This document shows, piece after piece, positions 44,832-55,133 of a stretch of DNA of 64,000 nt (within the stretch, counting starts at the first letter, position 1; each line of letters starts with the position of its first letter). Made by a program: the position numbers and the translations under genes. The stretch is taken from positions 22,170,716-22,234,715 of the forward strand of contig OX336392.1 in assembly GCA_946902985.2 (NCBI GenBank), given 5' to 3'. Source of the stretch: Meconema thalassinum (lineage: Eukaryota > Arthropoda > Insecta > Orthoptera > Tettigoniidae). The notes under the pieces were generated by a model. The model worked only from the letters and a program-made list of their open reading frames with translations. It was not told the origin of the DNA and did no database searches.

Positions 44832-45577
44832 CAGGGAGCGGCAAAAAGATCTGACGGTTTTTAAATCACAACAACACAAACATTTTAAATGATACAAACT
44901 CTTTTATTACTTATAACAGCGAGGTGTACATGTCAATTAATGGAAAACATGAAAGAACAATAGATTTTAACTTTTAAGATTTGAAGATAACTTCTTTCAA
45001 ATGATGCCCATCTTTTGCCATGCATTCTTCCAGTCTTGCACTGAAGCTTTGCATAGTCATTAGGCTTCAACTGCTGGACAATAACGATTTTATACGGATG
45101 AAAATGCAAATCGAAATGCAATATTCGTCTCACTGTTCGATCAGACATTTGCAAAGCAGCAGCTTGTTTACGAGCCGGCCGCCGTGGACTGGTTTCACCA
45201 GCTTGTCTCACTCGCTCAACATTTTCTGGTGTCCTGGCTGACCTTGGACGGCCTGTCGACGAACGTTTTAAGGCTGAACCTGTAGCTCAAAACTTACTCA
45301 CCCATAACAAAATTGTGTTACGAGATGGAACGCGTCCTCTTCGACTCGCTCAACCGTACAACGACATAAACCGTCAGATCTTTTTGTCGCATGGCAAAAG
45401 ATGGGCATCATATGGAAGACGTTATCTTCAAATCTTAAAAGTTAAAATCTATTGTTCTTTCATGTTTTCCATTAATTGACATGTAAACCTTGCTGTTATA
45501 AGTAATAAAAGAGTTTGTATCATTTAAAATGTTTGTGTTGTGATTTAAAAACCGTCAGATCTTTTTGCCGCTCCCTG
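44832..45577 (-). mobile_element. Mariner-like element, 746 bp, long inverted repeats (same type as 7667-8597)
   Basis: Bounded by TA (44830-44831 and 45578-45579). It starts cagggagcggcaaaaagatc and ends with the inverse; similarity between the arms extends about 190 bp. The interior codes, on the minus strand (44933-45211), for an HTH segment (ALQMSDRTVRRILH) followed by HPYKIVIVQQLKPNDYAK, typical of the DUF4817-associated transposase group. The catalytic region is deleted. Confidence 0.88.
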
Positions 45578-45973
45578 TATAAAATTAAGAACCTATTTAC
45601 TGCAAAGAACATAAGTCTTGATATGAGGAAACAAATGTTGAAGACATATGTATGGAGCGTCGCGCTATATGGCAGCGAATCTTGGACAATAGGAGAGAGA
45701 GAGTGGAAAAGACTACTAGCATTTGAAACCTGGTGCTATAGAAGGATTATGAAAATCAGCTGGAAAGGAATGGTCACAAATGAGGAAGTCTTTAGAAGAG
45801 TGGGAGAGAGAAGATGTTTCCTTAAATATTTAAAAAGAAGACGAAATCACCTCGTGGGCCACATACTGCCACACAATGGTCTGCTTAAGCTTATAATCGA
45901 GGGAACAGTAGACGGCAAGAATTATAGAGGAAGACCCAGACTGGAGTACAGAGCCAAATACTGGAAGGTATGA
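45578..45973 (+). pseudogene. LINE reverse transcriptase C-terminus (interrupted copy)
   Basis: The frame has YGSESWTIGERE, FETWCYRRIMKIS, VTNEEVFRRVGERR, and GRPRLEY before a frameshift near 45960. It is similar to but distinct from the L2x copies at 27506 and 46170. Confidence 0.85.
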
Positions 45974-46050
45974 GTTGTGGCTCATACTGTGAACTGAAAA
46001 GGAAGAATGGCGAGCTGCTGCCAACCAGCCTCACGGCTGTTAACCACACA

Positions 46051-46075
46051 GAGAGAGAGAGAGAGAGAGAGAGAA
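46051..46075. repeat. (GA)n microsatellite
   Basis: About 12 GA units at the 3' end of the interrupted LINE. Confidence 0.9.
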
Positions 46076-46169
46076 TATTTGGATCTGATGACGCTCATTT
46101 GACGAGTGAAACATGTCATCCCATAGTTTTCTCCCTCCTCTGTGGTTAATAACAATTAAATATTTTGTG

Positions 46170-47020
46170 TTGTTGTTTGAGTCTTCAGTCTTTTGACTGG
46201 TTTGATGCAGCTGTCCATGCCTCCCTGTCCTGAGCTAATCGTTTCATCTCTACATAGCTACCACACCCTATAACCAAGGCAATCTGTTTAACATATTCTA
46301 ACCTTGGTCTACCCCTACAGTTCTTGTCCTCGACCCTTCCTTCCTTAACTAAGCTTGCTATTCCTGGGTGTCTTAGTTTGAGTCCCACCAACCTATTTCT
46401 TCTCTTATTAGCAGTCGCCAGAAACATCTCTTCTCTCCCACTCGTCTTAATACCTCTTCGTTTGTAACCCTATCTACCCATCTGATCTTCATCATTCTCC
46501 TGTAACACCACATTTCAAATGCTTCGATTATCCTCTTTTCTGCTGCACCAATAGTCCAAGTTTCACTTCCATAGAGCGCCACGCTCCAGACAAAGGTCTT
46601 CAAAAATGACTTCCTAATACCTAAATCTAAATTCGATGTCAACAGATTCCTTGCTTTCCTTGCCTGAGCCAACCTACTTTTTATATCCTCTTTGCTTCGT
46701 CCATCACTGGTTATTCTGCTTCCTAAAGAACAGAAGTCTCCTACTTCCTTCAGCTTTTCACCTGCCAATTTGATCTCCATAGAGGTTTCTGATTTATTTC
46801 GGCTGCATTCCAGTATTTTTGTTTTATATTTATTAATTTTCATCATGTATTCTTTCCGTAAGACGGAGCCCATACCATTCAAAAACTCATTCAAATCCTC
46901 AGGCTTGTCGGCCAAGATGACGATGTCATCAGCAAATCTCAGAGTTGAAATTATTTCTCCTTGAATCTTCACTCCCACTTTAAATTTGTCTCCAATATTT
47001 TAATCACCTGGAATTTCTTC
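46170..47020 (-). mobile_element. LINE, family L2x, copy 2, 5'-truncated
   Basis: Same family as 27490-27990, longer at the 5' end. It includes the catalytic LRFADDIVILA (the FADD form of the YxDD box) on the minus strand at about 46935, and the C-terminal block to 46185. A frameshift near 46400 splits the coding region. The 3' end closes with agtcttcagtc on the plus strand. Confidence 0.88.
46185..46978 (-). pseudogene. LINE reverse transcriptase, catalytic and C-terminal part
   Basis: Two frames: 46373-46978 has FADD at about residues 16-19, GSRITSDG, IKSRLAQARKA, YGSETWTIGAAEK and FEMWCYRRMMKI; 46185-46427 has GHILR-like GLKLRHPGI and GRPRLEYVKQI. A frameshift at about 46400 separates them. 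The palm-domain FADD motif is preserved. Confidence 0.88.
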
Positions 47021-47121
47021 CAGGATATTTTTCCGCATGTCCCAGTAATTAGTATGGTATGGGTATTGTGTTGACGACTAAAAATTTGCAATATCAATTG
47101 ACATTCAAGATAACCACTTTG

Positions 47122-47220
47122 AGCGCTGGGGTTTGAACCTCTGATTCTTAGATTTGCTACAGTTGCCCATCGCAGTTGTAGTGCGTGAATTAACAGGCTC
47201 GGCTACTTCGCTGGATCATT
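47122..47220 (-). mobile_element. Possible tRNA-like SINE fragment
   Basis: The minus strand has aagtagccgagcctg and the B-box-like ggttcaaacccc, with a long variable region between. The arrangement recalls a class II tRNA. Weak. Confidence 0.3.
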
Positions 47221-47233
47221 GTAATATCTAAAG

Positions 47234-47526
47234 CATTGGTTCTGAACCCGTAGAAGTCTGCGGACCACTCAGCCTGAAACTGAATCATGTACGGACCACC
47301 CCCTCCCCCCCCCCCCAATACACCCTTCCTCAATAACATTTATTTTAAAGATTTTCAATTCTAAACCTGATAGTCGTTGCCGCGAATACATTCGGACGGT
47401 TCTCGTTCAACGCTCATCGTTTTCGAAATCCTTATTTTTTGGCCACTTTCTTATACGTGCTGGTGGGCCCTTTTCTCCCGCGGACCACTCCCGAGGCTCT
47501 CGCGGACCACCTGTTAAGAACCAGTG
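47234..47526. mobile_element. hAT MITE, 293 bp, perfect 8-bp TSD
   Basis: Ends cattggttctgaac (47234) and gttaagaaccagtg (47526) form a hAT-type inverted repeat. The 8-mer atctaaag flanks it on both sides (47226-47233 and 47527-47534). A C run (47300-47313) and repeated gcggaccac motifs lie inside. Non-coding. Confidence 0.92.
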
Positions 47527-48117
47527 ATCTAAAGGGATGGATATCATCAGGGGAGGGAAAGGAAGAAGAGAGGTGGAAGTCCTTTTGCTCCCTTCTCTCT
47601 GAATCCACGCTTGATGTTATCAACACATTGCACTGTGCGTTACATCGTCCAGTAACAGAAAATATCACCTAGAATCAGCGTGGTCGTGGACATTCAATAC
47701 TTTACAACTTCACAAGGTTGACTCGTAATTTGTTTATGGACATGGCGACGGTGGTCGGTTGTTATCCATGATCTTTCTAACCGAGTTCAAAGTGAGCTCG
47801 GAGCTATGCATTGGATTACGATTCCATCCTCGCTTGGTTAAAATATCAAAGTTCCCTTGGGCACGCGGCACGGCGAGGAGAACGTTTTTGTTCGACACTT
47901 CTAGTCATAAAGCTGATTAACAAGGGAATGTAAACAGATACATAAAGCGCTATGTTAACATAGAGATGTACTGTGCCATGGGGGAGAGGCTATAAGGATG
48001 TGACCCACTTCAACCTGTCGTGCTATAAGACATGGCAACCTCCTCGTGACGTCACACAAAAGGCAAGCACAGGCAAGGCCTGCTAAACTACAAATATACA
48101 CGTTATTCACATGATGA
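47527..48117. other. Intergenic, nothing recognised
   Basis: No gene recognised. Short frames here (47955-48167, 47439-47672) have no domains. Confidence 0.45.
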
Positions 48118-49161
48118 AACAAGTAGTTTCCATAAAGAACTAAATAGCCTATTTTCATATATCCCACTTATGTTAATTTTCTCTATCAACACACAACATT
48201 TCAGTTTGATTGCTCTTATAGATTCGAAGATATTGAGAACCTTCTAAATATTTCGGATGGTCGCCATGTTGGAATTTTATATATGTAGGCCATAAAGTTA
48301 TGTACTATTGCATGAATATTTCGTAGGTGTATTATTCAAACTTCATCGCATGATTAGGACACAATAAATAAAAACGAGATTGTAAAATTTCGCACAGCCG
48401 CCATCTAGTGATTATGAGAACAATTGAAATAAATTACATGTCAGTGAATTTAAGTTTGTATAAGCATTTACCGTACCAAGTTTCACTGCACTCGGATGGT
48501 TAAATCGCGAGAAGGGTCTATTTAAAAGTTTCAACTTAGCTTGGCTGCCATGGTTGTTGTGTAATTAACAGGAATATGAAAGTCACATGCTGTAGATGAA
48601 TTTCTAGTAGTTCCCTTTATCACCGTGCAAACGTTTGTACGGTGATAAAGGGCACTACTTAAAGTTAACCCATGTAACTTTATGTAACTTTCAGAAATAT
48701 TTTAAGTACAAAACGAACATGGCAGCCAAGCGAAGTTGGAACATTTAAAACATTTAAATAGACGTTTCTCCCAATTTAACCATCCGAGCGCAGTGAAACT
48801 TGGTACGGTAAATGCTTATACAAATTTTAATCTACTGACATCTAATTTATTTCAGTTATTTTTTCTTAACCTGAATATGGTGGCTGTGCAAAATTTAAAA
48901 ATCTCGTTTTTTATTTCTTGTGTTCTCATTATGCGATTGAATAAACCTACGCAATAATCTTCATCTAATAGTACATAACTCTATGGCCTACATATATAAA
49001 AATCCAATATGGCGAACATCCAAAATATTTAGACGGTTCTCAATATCTACATATCTACTACAGCAATCAAACTTACATTTTGTATGTTGATAGAGACAAT
49101 TAATTAACATAAATATGATATATGAAAGTAGGCTATTTAGTTTTCCATGGAACTACTTGTT
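48118..49161. mobile_element. HL-B inverted palindrome: two 3' halves tail-out
   Basis: The left arm (48118-48632) is the reverse complement type of the right arm (48633-49161). The centre is at cgtt/aacg near 48632-48633, flanked by ttatcaccgtgcaaa and tttgtacggtgataa. Both outer ends carry the HL stem-loop (tagtttccataaagaacta and tagttttccatggaacta). The arms differ at many positions, so the structure is old. Confidence 0.78.
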
Positions 49162-49325
49162 TTAAATACTCTAAGCAGTATGGTGGAGTTGATGACTGGC
49201 AAAGGGAAAGGGAACTTTGAAAATGTAGACAAGTCTAGAAAAAGAAGTGAAAAGTTCACAAATTATTAAGAAATGAAATTATGAAATGACCACAGTTTGA
49301 CACCTTCAGGCAAGCAACTCAATGT

Positions 49326-49353
49326 TAATAATAATAATAATAATAATAATAAT
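49326..49353. repeat. (AAT)n microsatellite
   Basis: About nine units. It adjoins the 3' tail of the SINE S3 copy. Confidence 0.95.
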
Positions 49354-49368
49354 CAACAAAAAAAAAAG

Positions 49369-49675
49369 TCAACCCCTGGCACTCTACAGCCCATGACGTG
49401 CTACGGCCGACCAAGTGACCTCTGCCCAGCCATTCGTCCTGCAGATATTGGGGTGACGCGTAATCAGCGCGTCGGGTCCCCTCGGCCGTTAATCTTGGCT
49501 TTCCTGATCGGGGCGCTGTCTCACTGTCAGACAGCTACTCAATTGTCCTCACGAGGCTGAGTGCACCCCGTTCCAACACTCACGTCAGTTTTAAAATCCC
49601 TGACGGAGCCGGGGATCGAACCCGGGGCCTACGGGTGAGAGGCAAGCGCGCTACCCCGACACCACGGGGCCGGCT
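49369..49675 (-). mobile_element. tRNA-headed SINE, family S3, copy 1
   Basis: Minus strand: cggccccgtggtgtcggggt (A-box-like) and ggttcgatccccgg (B box). It shares with S1 the ggaacggggtgcactcagcc linker but has a different 3' body. Another copy is at 56630-56928. Confidence 0.9.
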
Positions 49676-49692
49676 TAATAATAATAATAATA

Positions 49693-49737
<45 letters not shown>
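49676..49737. repeat. (AAT)n microsatellite
   Basis: About 20 units, one interruption. Lies between the S3 head and the LINE fragment. Confidence 0.95.
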
Positions 49738-49738
<1 letters not shown>

Positions 49739-49739
49739 G

Positions 49740-50432
49740 ATTCCAGCAAACGAGAGTGAGACCTTAGCAATAGACACTAGATGCACGAAACTGGAAAGGG
49801 TCTACCACTCCTGTAAGAGCATCTACACATCCAAGTGCCTCTCTAAGAACCTTAAACTTATACATTACAACTCAGTAGTAAGACCATCCGTTCTATATGC
49901 CTCTGAGTGTCTCCTGATGAACCGGAAAGGTCCACTGAGGAAACTAGAGCTCAAGGAATAGAAAATACTTATAATAATTTTAGGACCTATAAGGGAAGAG
50001 GGTGGTACTTACAGGATCAGGCACAAAAATGAGCTCTATGATCATCAAGAAGATATCGTCACATCCATGAGGAAGAGACGATTAGCTTTCTAAGGACATC
50101 TGACACGCATGGGTCCAGATCTTCACCACGGATGGAAGAGGGAAAGCGTCCAAAAACAAATGGATCTCCACAATGAAGTCAGACCTAGAGCAACTTGGAA
50201 TTTCATCAAAAAACATATAGGATCGATCACAATTCCGACAGATGATTCAACATGGTGTATTTCCAGTGTCTCTCAGCAGCAGGAAGAGTACAGGGACTAC
50301 CAGACCGAAGTGGACACAGGAAAGAAAGCAGACACACAGCCAGAAGATGAAAGCTGCCTAGGCTAAGAAGAAACATAAATTCCTTACAAGAAGTCAAAAC
50401 GAGCCCTGTGGTCCTCAGCAGGCCCAAACGAA

Positions 50433-50478
<46 letters not shown>
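49740..50478 (+). mobile_element. LINE C-terminal fragment with (AAT)n tail
   Basis: SIYTSKCLSKNLKLIHYNSV, VRPSVLYASE, an IILGPIREEGGTYRIRHKNE block and KRRLAF.GHLTRM identify a LINE reverse-transcriptase C-terminus. Two internal stops are present. The 3' UTR ends in an (AAT)n run (50431-50478). It resembles the fragment at 23571-23895. Confidence 0.75.
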
Positions 50479-50556
50479 TCGTAAGGTCTCGGGTGCCGGG
50501 TGCAAGCTTTTATATGTGCACCCAGAGGGCAGCTTGCATGTCGAATTTCGTCGTTC
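50479..50556 (-). mobile_element. SINE family S5, 3' fragment
   Basis: tcgggtgccgggtgcaagct, cccagagggcagcttgcatg and cgaatttcgtcgttc match the S5 tail on the minus strand. The head is absent because the satellite array follows. Confidence 0.8.
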
Positions 50557-52482
50557 ATTAGATTAGCAGTTTGCCTATCCTACCACTACGAGTGGTAGTG
50601 AGAGTCAATGAAACCCAACCATATCCGTTCGATTAGATTAGCAGTTTGCCTTTTCTACCACTACGAGTGCTAGTGTGAGTCAATGAAACCCAACCATATC
50701 CGTTCGATTAGATTAGCAGTTTGTCTTTTTTTTACCACTACGAGCGCTAGTGTGAGTCAATGAAACTCAACCATATCCGGTCAATTAGATTAGCAGTTTG
50801 TCTTTTCTACCACTACGAGTGGTAGTGAGAGTCAATGAATCTCAACCATATCCGGTCGATTAGATTAGCAGTTTGTCATTTTGCCACTATGAGCGCTAGT
50901 GTGAGTCAATGAATCTCAACCATACCAGGTCGATTAGATTAGCAGTGTGCTTTGTCTACCACTACGAGTGCTAGTGTGAGTCTCTGAAACCATATCCGTT
51001 CGATTAGATTAGCAGTTTGACTTTTCTACCACTACGAGTGCTAGTGTGAGTCAATGAAACTGAACCATATCCGGTCAATTAGATTAGCAGTTTGCCTTTT
51101 CTACCACTACGAGCGCTAGTGTGAGTCAATAAAGGTCAACCATATCCGGTCGGTTAGATTAGCAGTTTGCCTTTTCTACCACTAAGAGCGCTATTTTGAG
51201 TCTATAAAATTCAACCATATCCGGTCGAATAGATTAGCAGTTTGCCTTTTCTACCACTACGAGCACTAGTGTGAGTAGTAAAACTTAACCATATCCTGTC
51301 GATTAGATTAGCAGTTTGCCTTTTCAACCACTACGAGCGCTATTGTGAGTCAATAAAACTCAACCATATCCAGTCGATTAGATTAGCAGTTTGTCTTTTC
51401 TACCACTACGATCGCTGGTGTGAGTCAATGAAACTCAACCATATCCAGTCGATTAGATTAGCAGTTTGTCTTTTCTACTACTACAAGTGGTAGTGTGAGT
51501 CTATGAAACTCAACCATGTCCAGTCGATTAGATAAGCAGTTTGTCTTTATTACCACTACGATCGCTAGTGTGAGACAATGACACTCAACCATCTCCAGTC
51601 GATTAGATTAGCAGTTTGCCTCTTCTACCACTACGAGTAGTAGTGTGAGTCAATGAAACACAACCTTATCCAGTCGATTAGATTAGCAGTTTGACTTTTC
51701 TACCACTACGAGTGCTAGTGTGAGTCAATGAAACTCAACCATATCCGGTCGATTAGATTAGCAGTTTGCCTTTTCTACCACTACCAGCGCTAGTGTGAGT
51801 CAATAAAGGTCAACCATATCTGGTCGGTTAGATTAGCAGTTTGCCTTTTCTACCACTACGAGCGCTATTTTGAGTCTATAAAATTCAACCATATCCGGTC
51901 GATTAGATTAGCAGTTTGCCTTTTCTACCACTACGAGCGCTAGTGTGAGTCAGTAAAACTTAACCATATCCGGTCGATTAGATTAGCAGTTTGCCTTTTC
52001 TACCACTACGATCGCTAGTGTGAGTCAATGAAACTCAACCATATCTGGTCGATTAGATTAGCAGTTTGCCTTTTCTACCACAATGAGTGCAAGAGTGAGT
52101 CAATAAATGTCAACCATATCCGGTCGGTTAGATTAGCAGTTTGCCTTTTCTACCACTACAAGCGCTAGTGTGAGTCAATAAAGGTCAAACATATCCGGTC
52201 GGTTAGATTAGCAGTTTGCCTTTTCTACCACTACGAGCGCTATTTTGAGTCTATAAAATTCAACCATATACGGTCGATTAGATTAGCAGTTTGCCTTTTC
52301 TACCACTACGAGCGCTAGTGTGAGTCAGTAAAACTTAACCATATCCGGTCGATTAGATTAGCAGTTTACCTTTTCTACCACTACGAGTGGTAGTGTGAGT
52401 CAATAAAACTCAACCATACCCGGTCGATTAGATTAGTAGTTTGCCTTTTCTACCACTACCAGCGCTAGTGTGAGTCAATATA
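50557..52482. repeat. Satellite array, 26 copies of about 75 bp
   Basis: Monomers contain gattagattagcagtttgcc, ttttctaccactacga, a tagtgtgagtcaat block and caaccatatccggtc. Average spacing between the first and last gattag-agcagt anchors is 74.8 bp. A cacta/tagtg inverted pair is kept in most copies around a variable middle. Some groups of neighbouring variants recur at intervals, so parts of the array were copied in blocks. Confidence 0.97.
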
Positions 52483-52581
52483 GAGTTTCACTTAAGCCCT
52501 TAAACCGCTGTGATGATTTTTTTAAAGAAGGAAACGTCTGAGGGTATTCAACCACGGAACACATTAAAGAAGGATTTATGT
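52483..52581. other. Short unique flank of the satellite
   Basis: Non-coding, includes the left 16-mer matching the SINE target duplication. Confidence 0.5.
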
Positions 52582-52898
52582 GAAAATGAAAATCCACAGC
52601 CTGCTTCCTGTCTGCGACCGGGTCAGGAATGGAATGAATGAAACCCCATCTAGCGGCGAGGATATGAACTGTGCCGACTGCCGAGGCCTAACGCACTCCT
52701 CTGGGGCAATTATTAAATGAATGACAGATGAAATGAAATGATAGTGGAGAGTGTTGCTGGAATGAAATGTTGACAGGGAAAACCGGAGTACCCGGAGAAA
52801 AACCTGTCTGCCTCCGTTTTGTCCAGCAAAGATCATACATGGAGTGACCGGGATTTGAACCACGGACCCAGCGGTGAGAGGCCGGCGTGCTGCCGCCT
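52582..52898 (-). mobile_element. tRNA-headed SINE, family S4, copy 2
   Basis: Minus strand: ttaggcggcagcacgccggc (head) with the B box ggttcaaatccc. It has the ctccgggtactccggttttc block and tgttgctggaatgaa on the plus strand. Candidate TSDs aaagaaggatttatgt (52566-52581) and aaagaaagaattatgt (52899-52914) match at 14 of 16. Confidence 0.88.
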
Positions 52899-53161
52899 AA
52901 AGAAAGAATTATGTAAAGAAGTTAATTTGGCTACGATTTGCATCAGAAGAAAACCAGAAAAGAAACAAACCACTTTAGACCTGAGGTGATTCTTGAAATT
53001 AGACTTTTGAGTTTGATAGAGTTCTCCAAGACTCCGGGTGCTTTAGCCCTTCGGCATAATTGAGGAATTTGTTCAATTTTTCGTTTTTGCTCACAAGGGA
53101 AGAAACATTGAAACTTTGTGCTCACAATCGTTGTAGACTATTATAAGAAGACAACGTGCGG
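52899..53161. other. Spacer between two S4 SINEs
   Basis: Non-coding. No element recognised in the left part. Confidence 0.4.
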
Positions 53162-53438
53162 ATAATCAGCCGACAGATTGAACTGCAAGGCTCCGAAATC
53201 ATGTGGCAAATCTCTCAATGGGAGGTAGCGAGTACCGTACATGTTGTAATGGACAGCCCTAACCGCCCAAGCACTCAAATCCGGTGGGAAGCAGCCGCAC
53301 GCTCCAGTCAGCATATACGCCCTACCTCGCTACTACTCCGAGTGCCAGGGATGTCCAGCTCCTCCAGCCGTCATACCTGCGTACCAGGATGTCAGGTACG
53401 ATTTCGGAGCCTTGCAGTTCAATCTGGCGGCTGATTAT
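53162..53438. mobile_element. MITE with about 39-bp inverted repeats
   Basis: Left arm (53162-53200, starting ataatcagccgacagattga) and right arm (53400-53438) are reverse complements with one visible mismatch. It is 277 bp long and non-coding. Target duplication not clear. Confidence 0.85.
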
Positions 53439-53569
53439 ACTCTTATAGCAAAACGATTGCGTCCACAATGTTTCAAGATGGGTTTCCACCTGTCTTACCT
53501 GACACTTCCCTTGTTAAGAAGGGGAATTAAATATTTTTAACATTAAGATCATTATGTTGAATAGCTTTC

Positions 53570-53899
53570 GTCAAGCCTCCGTGGCTTAGGCGGCAGCACG
53601 CCAGCCTCTCACCGCTGGGTCCGTGGTTCAAATCCCGGTCACTCAATGTGAGATCTGTGCTGGACAAAACGGAGGCAGATAGGGTTTTCTCCGGGTACTC
53701 CGGTTTTCCCTGTCAAAATTTCATTCCAGCAACACTCTCCACTATCATTTCATTTCATCTGTCATTCATTTAATCATTGCCCCAGAGGAGTGCGTCAGGC
53801 CTCGGCAGCCGGCACAGTTCATATCCTCGCCGCTAGATGGGGGCTTCATTCATTCCATTCCTGACCCGGTCGGAGACTGGAAGCAGGCTGTGGATTTTC
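53570..53899 (+). mobile_element. tRNA-headed SINE, family S4, copy 3, perfect 16-bp TSD
   Basis: The head cctccgtggcttaggcggca is followed by the B box ggttcaaatccc. It ends near gcaggctgtggattttc. The flank atgttgaatagctttc occurs at 53554-53569 and again at 53900-53915, an exact 16-bp target duplication. It is in inverted, head-to-head orientation to the S4 copy at 52582-52898. Confidence 0.95.
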
Positions 53900-54002
53900 A
53901 TGTTGAATAGCTTTCCATATCATTCCACATAATCAAATTTTGACATTTTAGTTTGTTTTAAGAGAATATTAGGATTTCACAGAAGGAACTCAAATTTAGG
54001 GT

Positions 54003-54525
54003 AGCGGCTTCGGTGGCGTAGTTGGTAGCATGCTGACCTTCTAAGCCCGAAATCGCGGGTTCTAACCTGGCCAAAGTCGTCGGGTTTTTAAGAGCGTTAA
54101 AAATCCCTCAGTATGCCTTCTTTCGGAGGGAAAATAAAGCTGGCGGTCCCATGTCATAGATTTACGGCATAAAAAGAACCTTTCACTAACTACACTTGTG
54201 TGAAGCTAAAATTTATAGGTTAGTTTGATAACGCTATATTAGTTCCAACGTTCGCCTCCAGGTGCTGACTGCGGTTGCATTTAGTAGCCACGTCCGCAGC
54301 TAGGTGTCGTGGATGATAGGATTTAGTTGCAAAAGTAGGAACTATGAGTACTTGAAAGATAATCGTCTGCAGTCCTTCTACTTGAATCACAGATAACACA
54401 CACTAATACAGCCATCACAATTAATACCGGTTATCAGACAGATTCTACACACATTCAAAGTACACGGGGCTATATGACCGCGTTGTCGCAGTCCCTAAAC
54501 TAAGGAACCAACCAACCAACCAAAT
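54003..54525 (+). mobile_element. tRNA-headed SINE, family S8
   Basis: A-box tggcgtagttgg (54013-54024) matches the pol III consensus. The B box is decayed (ggttctaacc). The body has ggcggtcccatgtcatagat and a 3' half with ttatcagaca...acacacatt...ggggct, ending in a (CCAA)n-like tail. The 9722-10085 region shares the 3' half. Confidence 0.82.
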
Positions 54526-55107
54526 TTATGGTGGCCTAACAGTCATTGCCATGGAAGCTGTCCTGCTGTCTACGGTCCTGTATTCATCCCAAGCTGCTTT
54601 TGGAATCGATCATGTCACTAGAATTTGACTTAATGAAGACGTAAATTATCTTGTTAAAAGTAGAGTTCATAAAAACTGGACTTAATTTATGGCATGGTTG
54701 AGTGGGAGTAACCGTGGACATAAACCGAATGATTGTTTGCAGGCGGGGTCAGTCTTATGAATCGCTAACATACTGTTTGGACTGCGACACATCAGAAGCA
54801 TGTCCCCCCACGTTCAGTATCTTAACCCAGTATCTAAGATAAATTTACTGCAGGAAGGGTAAACAGTCTGTAAGGGGTTTTGGATGCATTGCGGAGGAGT
54901 TCTCATATCTCAAGTCTAGCACAAACAAGTTGTCACTTTCTTCTGTGTACCCAACGAATGTGCCCTCATTATTTATATCCAGAGCCCTTCCAAAGCACAC
55001 AGACACAGACTTCAAATTGTTCTCTCGTTCCGACTGTTGGCGACGTAATGGGTCCTCGGGTCGCTCTGAATATAGCCATTCCCACAAGTCGATTATTATA
55101 CCTTAGC
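54526..55107. other. Intergenic, nothing recognised
   Basis: Two short frames (54845-55087 minus, 54880-55116 plus) overlap on opposite strands and show no domain. Confidence 0.4.
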
Positions 55108-55133
55108 TGTAGGTAGAGCCCTTCGTGCGTGGA

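Larger units (their letters stand above)
44802..46075 (+). mobile_element. LINE interrupted by a mariner-like element
   Basis: The LINE fragment begins at about 44802 with IAQATNAF, is interrupted at a TA by the mariner-like element, and resumes at 45578 with KIKNLFTAKNISLDMRK. The joint is at the same codon position, so the insertion left only a TA duplication. The coding end has a frameshift at about 45965. The 3' end carries a GA microsatellite. Confidence 0.85.

Noticed and set aside
49580..50505. Poly-Tyr frames on the minus strand
   Set aside because: Translations of (AAT)n microsatellites.
50557..52482. Regular repeat array considered as a CRISPR
   Set aside because: Whole monomers are repeated with no unique spacers, and the genome is eukaryotic.
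52943..53125. Minus-strand Lys-rich frame between two S4 SINEs
   Set aside because: Short and without any family resemblance.
54003..54070. True tRNA gene
   Set aside because: The A-box is good but the B box is decayed and no full cloverleaf can be drawn; the sequence continues as a SINE body. The same applies to the other SINE heads.
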